63,032 nucleotides of DNA. Origin: a virus. The notes beneath the pieces were generated by a model. That model was not told the DNA's origin and did no database searches. It worked only from the letters and a program-made list of their open reading frames with translations. Location: the IMG/VR virus record IMGVR_UViG_3300010373_000009, positions 1 through 63,032 of that record; one strand, 5' to 3'. The number at the start of each line of letters is the position of its first letter. Within the stretch, counting starts at the first letter, position 1. A program made the position numbers and the translations under genes. Positions 34,945-41,134 of this stretch are shown here, one piece after another.

Positions 34945-34956
34945 GGTATATATACC
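34945..34956. promoter_or_regulatory. 12-bp perfect palindrome GGTATATATACC
   Basis: Self-complementary 12-mer about 200 nt upstream of the small terminase start. Its GG-TATATATA-CC form is close to the GGATATATCC pair at 35478 and 35502, suggesting related binding sites or promoter elements. Confidence 0.45.
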
Positions 34957-35301
34957 TGCGACGAAGCAACAATCATTCGATGGGAACTAACACCTAACAA
35001 TTTCATACGCTATAAGCCAACCGCGGAAATGAACACTTGCCGAACACTGGGCGCAATCGCGATGAAACTTGATAAAAATAGCCTGAATACTTGATTCGTG
35101 TACTGAAACCACGAGTACACCACCCCTCTGATTGCGTAAGTCCTTAATTTTCTTATATATATATAATAGTGGAGTGGAGTGGACTTCTCTCTCTTATATA
35201 AGAAGGCAGGCGCGCGAAGAGATCAAATATAGTTCTAGTTTTCAAACTCTATCCCCCCTTAATGCGTACACGGGTACACTTTTCAGTAAATTTCCCTGCA
35301 A

Positions 35302-35396
35302 AATCCGAGAGTTACGCGCGCTGGACTTGATTTACCACGTTAGACACTTGCCTATTTCAAGTCCGGATTTTCCTAATAGAATCCGAGGCTTACGCG
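35302..35396 (+). repeat. Direct repeat AATCCGAGnnTTACGCG (2 copies)
   Basis: Copies at 35302-35318 and 35380-35396, 78 bp apart, differ only at two central bases. Each follows an AT-rich stretch. Possible iterons or regulator sites. Confidence 0.5.
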
Positions 35397-35477
35397 ATGT
35401 CCTGCATATGAGGTGGCTGCAAGTCCTTCAAATCCTTAGATTATTTCTCATTATCAGCGGTTAGATCGGCCCTCTCG

Positions 35478-35516
35478 GGATATATCCCTCAGCTGATAGT
35501 AGGATATATCCCTCAG
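35478..35516. repeat. Direct repeat GGATATATCCCTCAG (2 copies)
   Basis: Copies at 35478-35492 and 35502-35516, start to start 24 bp. The first ten bases (GGATATATCC) are themselves a palindrome, so each copy could bind a dimer. A related half-site, ACTATATCCC, lies near 35610. Confidence 0.6.
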
Positions 35517-35574
35517 TCATTATGTGAAATAAAGCCCCCCGCGCGGCTACTCTAGTCAAGCATTTCCAGCAAGT

Positions 35575-35655
35575 GTCGGATTATTTTACAGCGAGATCAG
35601 GCGTTTTCGGACTATATCCCGCAAAACCGTCCTTTTAGCGTCGGATTCCTTTACA
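35575..35655 (+). repeat. Direct repeat GTCGGATTnnTTTACA (2 copies)
   Basis: Copies at 35575-35590 and 35640-35655, start to start 65 bp, differing only at two positions. Together with the other repeats it makes an iteron-like arrangement just upstream of the first early gene. Confidence 0.5.
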
Positions 35656-35827
35656 TTTTCACCCGGCTCGCGGGAGCGTTACGCAGCAAATTCAGAGACT
35701 TAGCACTTTGGCACGCTATTCGCAGTATCCCTAGCGAGGCCGGCGCAGTAGTAGGGCCGGATACTTCAGAGTAGTCTAGCTCGCGGGGATAGCCCGCAGC
35801 ATTACGTAAAATCGAGGAGAATCGAGT

Positions 35828-36325
35828 ATGCCGAAGACCAAGCAGGCCGCGCCCGTCGCCGGCCTTACCAGCGAACAGACGGCCCGCATGGCCTCCCTTA
35901 AGGCCAAGCAGGCGAAGGAAAAGCTCTCCGCCGACGAGACCGGGGAGCTTGCCGACCTCGGCCGTATCGCCTACGTCGCGGAGAAGCAGGCTCAGAGGTC
36001 AGCGACTCCGAAGGCCGCGCCTGCAAAGAAAGCCCCCCGCCGGATCGCGAAGGCGAGCAACAAAGCTCCCGCGAAGAAGGGCGCGAAGGAAGGTAGCCGG
36101 GGCAGCGCAAACGAGGCAGCGGATGGTCGCATTCCGCTTAAGGCGATCTGCCAGAAGCTTGATATCGACCCGAAGCGTGCGCGCGTCGTCCTTCGTCGGC
36201 GGCTGCGGGCCGGCGAGCTTGCCGGGGGTACACACGAGATAGGCGGCGGGCGCTGGAATCTAACTCCCGCGAAGGCCGAACTCGTCCGCGAGACGCTTAA
36301 GACGTTCCTCCGCGAGCAGGCGTAG
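35828..36325 (+). CDS. Basic nucleoid-like protein with C-terminal winged-helix-like module
   Basis: 165 residues, first gene of the early block, preceded by AGGAG 8 nt before ATG. The N-terminal 60% is Lys/Ala/Arg-rich and disordered (AKKAPRRIAKASNKAPAKKG). The C-terminal 60 residues (IPLKAICQKLDIDPKRARVV, then GGGRWNLTPAKAELVRETLK) form a small helical module with the R-W signature. The same tail-plus-module design occurs in the products at 55099 and 56744. Probably binds DNA, perhaps the nearby repeats. Confidence 0.7.
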   Translation: MPKTKQAAPVAGLTSEQTARMASLKAKQAKEKLSADETGELADLGRIAYVAEKQAQRSATPKAAPAKKAPRRIAKASNKAPAKKGAKEGSRGSANEAADGRIPLKAICQKLDIDPKRARVVLRRRLRAGELAGGTHEIGGGRWNLTPAKAELVRETLKTFLREQA

Positions 36326-36327
36326 GA

Positions 36328-36385
36328 CGCACCGCACTGCATCTCCTCCGCGCACGGAAGCGCGGGGCAGGTGCAGGACCGTGCG
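36328..36385 (+). promoter_or_regulatory. Three-tier RNA hairpin upstream of the next early gene
   Basis: Nested complementary arms: CGCAC (36328-36332) with GTGCG (36381-36385), CTGCA (36337-36341) with TGCAG (36372-36376), and CCGCGC (36348-36353) with GCGCGG (36360-36365) around a 6-nt loop. No T-run follows, so it is more likely a leader structure or processing site than a terminator. Confidence 0.5.
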
Positions 36386-36412
36386 CCTTACGCGCCTATC
36401 GGGAGGTTTTCC

Positions 36413-36601
36413 ATGCATATCCGAGACCGGGTCACTTATATAATGAAACTCCGCGCCGAAGTAGAACGCCAGCTGCGGGGTATCTACCTAACTTATACGA
36501 TACCGACCGAAAGCCCTACGGAATCCGACCTAGCCGCCTACGTGCAAGCTGCGATGCTCTCCGAGCAGGCAGACGCGGTCCGAGAGTCGGGGCCGGCTTA
36601 G
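36413..36601 (+). CDS. Small early hypothetical protein
   Basis: 62 residues from ATG 36413, with GGGAGG 6 nt upstream; longer upstream starts lack a site. Basic helical N-terminus (MHIRDRVTYIMKLRAEVERQ) and an acidic C-terminal half. Followed by a strong terminator. Unknown function. Confidence 0.6.
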   Translation: MHIRDRVTYIMKLRAEVERQLRGIYLTYTIPTESPTESDLAAYVQAAMLSEQADAVRESGPA

Positions 36602-36621
36602 CCGTCGCGCGCAACCGAGGG

Positions 36622-36652
36622 GCCCGGCAAGCTTCCGTGCTGCCGGGCTTTT
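36622..36652 (+). terminator. Rho-independent terminator
   Basis: Arms GCCCGGCA (36622-36629) and TGCCGGGC (36641-36648) close an 11-nt loop and are followed by TTTT. It separates the first two early genes from the long operon that starts at 36677. Confidence 0.75.
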
Positions 36653-36676
36653 CACCTTTCCGGGGTTTCACTTAAT

Positions 36677-37123
36677 ATGACAGCTTCTAAACGTACCCGC
36701 GCACGCATGCGCGGACCCTACCTTCTGACCGAGCCGGGGCTGATATCCCCCGGAGCGCGTATAACGTCCGCAGTCCTTGCTCCTAGCCCGGGCAGGGGAG
36801 CGAAGGCGGGTAACCGTCCGAAATGGCCAACAGGCCCGCTGGAGGAAGCTCTCCAGCTTATCTCTGACGCACGGCTGCGCATGCGCGACGCGCTCCCCTC
36901 CGCCCGCCGTCGCGCACGCGGGGAGCTATGCGCCGCCGTTGCGATCCTCTCCGAGGTAATCGCCTCTATCGATCCGGCGCCGAAGCGTCGCACGAAAAAA
37001 CCGAAAACCACGCGCAGTGCCCAACCGGTGCGCCGCCTAACTGCCCGCGAGCTAGAGTTAAATGGCGTTCCCGAAGGTGACGAAGCGCTCGAAGCCTTCG
37101 CACGGGAGATTGCTGATGAATAA
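36677..37123 (+). CDS. Basic early hypothetical protein
   Basis: 148 residues, Arg/Lys/Pro-rich (MTASKRTRARMRGPYLL...). A central helix (LEEALQLISDARLRMRDALP) is followed by a basic linker (APKRRTKKPKTTR) and an acidic C-terminal helix. No family recognised; could interact with nucleic acid. Confidence 0.55.
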   Translation: MTASKRTRARMRGPYLLTEPGLISPGARITSAVLAPSPGRGAKAGNRPKWPTGPLEEALQLISDARLRMRDALPSARRRARGELCAAVAILSEVIASIDPAPKRRTKKPKTTRSAQPVRRLTARELELNGVPEGDEALEAFAREIADE

Positions 37124-37307
37124 CCTATTTACCCTTGCACAGCTCCGCGAGATGGATCACGAGTACCAAGGCGGCTGCCTCTACTGCGGTGCGGTACGCG
37201 ACTGCTGCGAGCCGGACGCACGCGCCTACGATTGCGAGGAGTGCGGGCGCAAGGGTGTTTACGGAGCGGCGGAGATTATACTGATGGGGAGAGTAAAAGA
37301 TGGCTAG
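37116..37307 (+). CDS. Small four-Cys zinc-binding protein
   Basis: 63 residues from ATG 37116, overlapping the previous stop. Motifs C-L-Y-C-G (18-22), D-C-C-E-P-D-A-R (26-33) and C-E-E-C-G (37-41) form a zinc-binding site. Small proteins of this pattern (CxxC, DCEPDAR, CExCG) are common in phage early regions. Role unknown. Confidence 0.65.
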   Translation: MNNLFTLAQLREMDHEYQGGCLYCGAVRDCCEPDARAYDCEECGRKGVYGAAEIILMGRVKDG

Positions 37308-37333
37308 AGGTCGTTATGTTAGGAGAATCGGTA

Positions 37334-37492
37334 ATGAATAGCAATGGTTATGATAGCCGCCGCACTTGGCGGCAACAGCTGCGCCGCAAGCTCTATCGGC
37401 TTAAGCAGCGCGCGAAGAGTCGCGGCCGGGCGCCCGATCCGTCGCGCGTCGCGTTTCTCGAAAACCGCATCCGGGAGACCCGCCGTGTCTAA
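37334..37492 (+). CDS. Small Arg-rich early protein
   Basis: 52 residues from ATG 37334, with AGGAG 8 nt upstream. Strongly basic (RRTWRQQLRRKLYRLKQRAK). Likely helical and nucleic-acid-binding. Its end overlaps the next gene. Confidence 0.55.
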   Translation: MNSNGYDSRRTWRQQLRRKLYRLKQRAKSRGRAPDPSRVAFLENRIRETRRV

Positions 37493-37778
37493 TCGGCGCA
37501 CGAAAGCCACCGAGGCGCGCCGGCTCGCAGACGTTGCAATGCAGCGCATGCGCGAGCGTGCGAAGCAATCACGCGCCGAAGAGACGGACCCGGTAGAGGC
37601 CGCAGCCTACGCCTTGATAGAGCGGCTAGGGTGGGATTGGTTTGATACGGAATCTAGCGCGCGAGCGGTCGCACGGGCGGCAGCGCGCGACATACTAGCC
37701 CTACGGAAAGAGCTAGAGGAATTACGCCAAGGTGGCTTTCGAGTTCGCACGCAACTAACTAACACGAAGGGTGAATGA
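37485..37778 (+). CDS. Small helical early protein
   Basis: 97 residues from GTG 37485, with GGGAG 8 nt upstream. Charged helical protein with YALIERLGWDWFDTESSARA and a leucine-rich C-terminal helix (DILALRKELEELRQ). No family recognised. Confidence 0.6.
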   Translation: MSNRRTKATEARRLADVAMQRMRERAKQSRAEETDPVEAAAYALIERLGWDWFDTESSARAVARAAARDILALRKELEELRQGGFRVRTQLTNTKGE

Positions 37779-38179
37779 CAATGTTAAAGCTGATGTACGC
37801 GCATATCCGCACCTGCCACGATGGTAGCTATGATACGTATGCGCATGAGATAGAGCGCCGCTTCCCCGGCGATGGGGTCGAGCTGAATGAGGAATGCGCG
37901 GCATTCTTTAACGAGCAGGGTTACTGTCTCTACGGCGGTGGGTCAGTAATCCTCTCTTCGGTCCTCGGCGAGGGCGATGAGTTTAGGGCCGCTTTGGATG
38001 CTTGGGATTCCGAGGATATCTGCACCGAACGCACGGACTACGTTCGCAGGTGGCTTGCGCTCTTCGCCTGCGCCGAGGGGCACGCGGCGAAGCAAGCCGC
38101 CGCACGGGCCGAGGCTATCGCCGAAACCCAGAGGGTAGCGGCGGGCGCGTGCGGCCCGCAGGAGGCAATCGCCGAGTAA
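37775..38179 (+). CDS. Hypothetical early protein
   Basis: 134 residues; ATG 37775 overlaps the previous TGA. The N-terminus (YAHIRTCHDGSYDTYAHEIE) and middle (NEQGYCLYGGGSVILSSVLG) contain several Cys and His but no regular zinc pattern. The C-terminal helix is Ala-rich. Function unknown. Confidence 0.6.
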   Translation: MTMLKLMYAHIRTCHDGSYDTYAHEIERRFPGDGVELNEECAAFFNEQGYCLYGGGSVILSSVLGEGDEFRAALDAWDSEDICTERTDYVRRWLALFACAEGHAAKQAAARAEAIAETQRVAAGACGPQEAIAE

Positions 38180-38224
38180 TCCTGCTGGCGACGGGAATAA
38201 GCTAACACTAAGAATTTGGAGTTT

Positions 38225-38452
38225 ATGAAAATGCAGAATGTTACGTTTCGGGTCGAGGGCGAGAAGAAGGCGAAGAAACTGGTCATCGAGGTTGACCTCT
38301 CACAGCGCCTTGGGCCCTCCGGCAGCGGCAAAACAACAATAGTCGCGACGACGGGCGGCAATGCCGATATCGGGTACGAGGGGATCAAGTTCGGACTGAA
38401 CGTCTTCGTCAAGGCGAACGGAGCAGATACAGCCGGCAAGGGGGGAAAGTAA
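38225..38452 (+). CDS. Small beta-rich early protein
   Basis: 75 residues from ATG 38225 (or ATG 38231); GGAG lies just upstream. VTFRVEGEKKAKKLVIEVDL then GPSGSGKTTIVATTGG. The GPSGSGKTT string resembles a P-loop, but the protein is too short for a P-loop NTPase and the surrounding strands do not fit, so ATP binding is doubtful. Small proteins with this strand-loop-strand layout are frequent in phage early regions. Confidence 0.6.
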   Translation: MKMQNVTFRVEGEKKAKKLVIEVDLSQRLGPSGSGKTTIVATTGGNADIGYEGIKFGLNVFVKANGADTAGKGGK

Positions 38453-38453
38453 C

Positions 38454-38687
38454 GTGGCCGGGCGCTGGGGTCCGATGCATAAGTGCGGTGTTAAGTCCTG
38501 CAATAACCAGACGGTTAATGTGATTTGCCCGCAATGCAAGCAATACGATAAACAGGTTACGAGCCGCGATCATACGTGGAGGCTGGCGATGCGATCGCGT
38601 TACCAGAGACTCGATGAGCGCCTAGAGCGCGTCGACAGCCACAAGAACGTGGTCGATTTTCGCGCGCCGAAACGTAGGAGGGCCTAA
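38454..38687 (+). CDS. Small Cys-rich, basic early protein
   Basis: 77 residues from GTG 38454, preceded by GGGGGAAAG. Cys pattern H-K-C-G-V-K-S-C (9-16) and C-P-Q-C (25-28) indicates a zinc finger; the rest is helical and Arg-rich. Likely nucleic-acid-binding. Confidence 0.6.
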   Translation: MAGRWGPMHKCGVKSCNNQTVNVICPQCKQYDKQVTSRDHTWRLAMRSRYQRLDERLERVDSHKNVVDFRAPKRRRA

Positions 38688-38689
38688 CC

Positions 38690-38926
38690 GTGCCAACCGG
38701 GGTCTACCGACGCAAGAAGAAGGGGAAGACGCGCAGACGCCCGAGTCTCCCGACTCGTGGTAACGGGGCCATCCTCTTGCACCTGCGACGCGCGATGACG
38801 CTTATCAACAAGGACCTGCGAGACGGCGCGGAGCTGCGCGAATCGGACTGTGAGGTCCGCTTCGCTCTCGCGGTAGCGGAACGCAACGAGAGGATCGAAC
38901 GAGAACCAAGCACGGACGACAAGTAA
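38690..38926 (+). CDS. Small basic early protein
   Basis: 78 residues from GTG 38690, with GGAGG 9 nt upstream. N-terminus MPTGVYRRKKKGKTRRRPSL is very basic; the remainder is a charged helix. Function unknown. Confidence 0.55.
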   Translation: MPTGVYRRKKKGKTRRRPSLPTRGNGAILLHLRRAMTLINKDLRDGAELRESDCEVRFALAVAERNERIEREPSTDDK

Positions 38927-38989
38927 TCCACCAACCGCCAATGATCGGGCAAGGAAGCCCGGTCACGGCATAGTAGGAGTGCAGAAGTA

Positions 38990-39283
38990 ATGAGAATCGA
39001 ACCGACAAAGTGGCAAGTTAGATTGCCAATCCGCGTCGAGGAGATCAGCGCGGCTTCCGTGCGCGAGCCGGGCAAGCTCGCTACGCATGGGCTCGCGCTT
39101 ACGACGTGCGACGATATCGCGCGGCGCCGACGCGAGTCCCCTGCCGAGGGATTGCCAACGCATATCGCGCTCTCTGGGGGCGGGTACTGGGCTTTCCTCT
39201 ACCCGACGCCGACGAAGGCGTATGACCTAACTATAACCGAGTTCGCGACGCTCCTGCCGCCGCGAAGGGCTGGAGGCTGCTAG
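38990..39283 (+). CDS. Hypothetical early protein
   Basis: 97 residues; TAGGAG precedes ATG 38990. Mixed alpha/beta composition with SGGGYWAFLYPTPTKAYDLT near the C-terminus. Not recognised. Confidence 0.55.
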   Translation: MRIEPTKWQVRLPIRVEEISAASVREPGKLATHGLALTTCDDIARRRRESPAEGLPTHIALSGGGYWAFLYPTPTKAYDLTITEFATLLPPRRAGGC

Positions 39284-39284
39284 C

Positions 39285-39524
39285 ATGATGATACGTGGAA
39301 TAACGATAATGCTGATGATAGCACTTCTCTCGGGCTGCGCGACCTGCGAGCGGCATAAGACCGTGTGTACGGTCGGGATGATGCTGCTTATCGGATCGAT
39401 CGCGATAGCGGCAAACAGTCACGGATCGCGCAGCCATCAACCCGATCACGAAGTGTGCAACTCGCCTCTCGTTCCAAACTTTAACTCTCCGACCGCGACG
39501 AACGGTGTTATATGTCCGAATTAA
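39285..39524 (+). CDS. Small lipoprotein
   Basis: 79 residues. Residues 9-18 (MLMIALLSGC) form a hydrophobic segment ending in a lipobox (LSGC), so the protein is likely lipid-anchored after Cys18. A second hydrophobic stretch (VGMMLLIGSIAIAA, 30-43) follows. Located among early genes, away from the lysis cluster, so a superinfection-exclusion or envelope role is as likely as an outer spanin. Confidence 0.6.
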   Translation: MMIRGITIMLMIALLSGCATCERHKTVCTVGMMLLIGSIAIAANSHGSRSHQPDHEVCNSPLVPNFNSPTATNGVICPN

Positions 39525-39694
39525 CTTGCCTAGGTCCGCGCAAGCCGCCATTGCGGGTTACTCCCGATATCGTCGCGGTTCGGCGCGTGATCCGTCTCTT
39601 AAACGCTCGCGAAGCGCGCGGCGAGGTCTATAAGCAATCGAAGCGCGCATTGCGGGAGCTACTCTTAAAACTACTCCGGGAGGCAAACCCGTGA
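39512..39694 (+). CDS. Small basic hypothetical protein
   Basis: 60 residues, overlapping the lipoprotein gene by 13 nt. Arg/Leu-rich helix (YKQSKRALRELLLKLLREAN). No family recognised. Confidence 0.5.
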   Translation: MSELTCLGPRKPPLRVTPDIVAVRRVIRLLNAREARGEVYKQSKRALRELLLKLLREANP

Positions 39695-39783
39695 ATTGCA
39701 CTCCTACTACTGGGTGGAGGCTTCCGCCTCCGCCATTCGACGAGGATGACGCCGAGGACGAGGAGGAAGACGATGGCCGTTAG
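39691..39783 (+). CDS. 30-residue acidic peptide
   Basis: GTG 39691 overlaps the preceding TGA, with GGGAGG upstream. A Trp/Pro-rich start (MNCTPTTGWRLPPPPF) is followed by eleven acidic residues. It ends within the next gene. The acidic end is encoded by the same GAGGAGGAA that serves as ribosome site of the next gene, so it may be only a coupling frame. Confidence 0.35.
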   Translation: MNCTPTTGWRLPPPPFDEDDAEDEEEDDGR

Positions 39784-39997
39784 ACTACCAAAACCGAATG
39801 ACTGGGAATCGTTAGGCCCGAGACATGCCCGCTATAAGGCCCGCGACTTCTACGGCGAGCACGCTGCCGATATGGCAGAGTTGAATTACCTTCGCGATTG
39901 GAAGCGCTGGGCAGAGCAACAGCTCGCGAGCTTAGAGGCTTTCGGCCGTAGCGTAAACGAGGCGATCAATTCCGGAGACGGGAGCTACCGACCGTGA
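39773..39997 (+). CDS. Small hypothetical early protein
   Basis: 74 residues from ATG 39773, with GAGGAGG just upstream. Charged, helical, Trp-rich (ELNYLRDWKRWAEQQLASLE). Function unknown. Confidence 0.6.
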   Translation: MAVRLPKPNDWESLGPRHARYKARDFYGEHAADMAELNYLRDWKRWAEQQLASLEAFGRSVNEAINSGDGSYRP

Positions 39998-40281
39998 AAA
40001 CCGATCCTAACAAAGATACGACAGGCGCACCGCTGCCCTGGGTCTTCGATGGCGACTTCGTCGTCGTAGATTGCCCACGCGGTCAATACCCCGTCGTCTG
40101 CCGCCCGCTCTGCGAGGCGGATGGTAATCTGATTGCCGCATCCGGCGAGCAGAATGCGCTATTAGACGAGATTTACACTTTCCTCTCGGGCCGGGCTGAG
40201 GCGACTGGGATTCGTCCCGCATGGTTCGAAGAGACGAAAGAGGCATTAGCAAAAGCACGAGGAGAACTGGGAAATGGTTAA
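39994..40281 (+). CDS. Small hypothetical early protein
   Basis: 95 residues from GTG 39994, overlapping the previous stop. Beta-rich start (LPWVFDGDFVVVDCPRGQYP) and a helical end. The D-x-x-x-V-V-D-x-P pattern is seen in small phage proteins of unknown role. Confidence 0.55.
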   Translation: MKTDPNKDTTGAPLPWVFDGDFVVVDCPRGQYPVVCRPLCEADGNLIAASGEQNALLDEIYTFLSGRAEATGIRPAWFEETKEALAKARGELGNG

Positions 40282-40618
40282 GAAAAAAGATAGCACCAAG
40301 CTCTATGGCACACGTCCGCGTAGCGCTGATAAGACTGCCGAAGAGATCGGCGACGAGTTACGGGCCGATATCCGGCGCGCACTCGTGGAGATCGAAACAG
40401 AAACAGGGTATAGAGTTCACCTCCTATGTGCGTTCTTCGTCCATCCCTCTAACCCGAAACCTCCAGGAGAGGAGCCCGTCTGTGTCTTCGGGATGCATAC
40501 GACCTATAGCAGCTCTCTAAGCCTGTATCGGTTAGTAAATGGAATCGAAACGACCCTTCAGGACCGGATGGCAGCGGAGATCGCAGGCGTACTGCCGAGG
40601 GAGCCACGCTCATGTTAA
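40274..40618 (+). CDS. Hypothetical early protein
   Basis: 114 residues, overlapping its neighbours. ADIRRALVEIETETGYRVHL and VCVFGMHTTYSSSLSLYRLV suggest an alpha/beta fold. No motif recognised. Confidence 0.55.
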   Translation: MVKKKDSTKLYGTRPRSADKTAEEIGDELRADIRRALVEIETETGYRVHLLCAFFVHPSNPKPPGEEPVCVFGMHTTYSSSLSLYRLVNGIETTLQDRMAAEIAGVLPREPRSC

Positions 40619-40920
40619 CTCTCGCCGAACGCACGTTAATCACAGAGCGCCTGATCGAGCAGTGGAAGGAGCTGGTCGAGGACTTCGAAGTTCAACTTAG
40701 CCTACGAGTCGATACATTACTCGTCCTCTCGGTCTCCGATCGGAGCGCCACCCGTGATCCCGGGACCTGCGGATGCGCCGTAACGGAAGGCATCCCTCCC
40801 GAGGCCCGCTATACGCTGCTGCGGAGCCTTATAGCGGCCTCGGACGGTACCGGCCCCGTAGCAGCGGGACGCGCCGGAAACGGCTCTAGCGGCTCCGTAT
40901 GCAGCGGGAAAGGGGGGTAA
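40612..40920 (+). CDS. Hypothetical early protein
   Basis: 102 residues, with a helical N-terminus (LAERTLITERLIEQWKELVE) and a Gly/Ser/Ala-rich C-terminus containing several Cys. Function unknown. Confidence 0.5.
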   Translation: MLTLAERTLITERLIEQWKELVEDFEVQLSLRVDTLLVLSVSDRSATRDPGTCGCAVTEGIPPEARYTLLRSLIAASDGTGPVAAGRAGNGSSGSVCSGKGG

Positions 40921-40924
40921 ACCC

Positions 40925-41134
40925 GTGCTAGAGGTCCTATTTATCGTCGCTCTAGGGGTCGCTGCCGGCCTCGGCCTCGCGGCCTACCCCCGCCTAGCGG
41001 CCTTACTCGCCCTGGCCGGCTGCGGGGCTGCTATTGCGGCAGGCGTCGCGTATCTCGCCCCCCGCACGGCGCTAGACCTCGGCGCCTGCTTCGTCGGATT
41101 CGTGCTCGTTACCGTTCGGCTCCGCCCGCGCTAG
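40925..41134 (+). CDS. Small multi-pass membrane protein
   Basis: 69 residues from GTG 40925. Three hydrophobic stretches (LFIVALGVAAGLGLAAY, LAALLALAGCGAAIAAGVAY, LGACFVGFVLVTV) would make two or three membrane spans. Its last codons overlap the end of the opposing primase-helicase gene, so the two transcripts converge here. Possibly an envelope or exclusion factor. Confidence 0.6.
   Translation: MLEVLFIVALGVAAGLGLAAYPRLAALLALAGCGAAIAAGVAYLAPRTALDLGACFVGFVLVTVRLRPR

Larger units (their letters stand above)
34744..35827. promoter_or_regulatory. AT-rich divergent control region, candidate origin
   Basis: About 1.08 kb without a convincing gene, much richer in A+T than the rest. It separates the minus-strand packaging/virion genes from the plus-strand early genes, so it must hold promoters for both. 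It contains TATATA-centred palindromes (34945-34956, 35478-35487, 35502-35511), CTTATATAAG (35193-35202), a TA run near 35154-35170, and two pairs of direct repeats (listed separately). This layout is typical of replication origins and early promoters. Exact promoter boxes could not be fixed by eye. Confidence 0.6.

Noticed and set aside
35132-35464. 110-codon frame in the AT-rich control region
   Set aside because: Starts with TTG, no ribosome site, low complexity and lies over repeats; likely not a gene.
38225-38452. P-loop NTPase because of the string GPSGSGKTT
   Set aside because: The protein is only 75 residues and lacks Walker B and the expected strand order; the string is likely coincidental.
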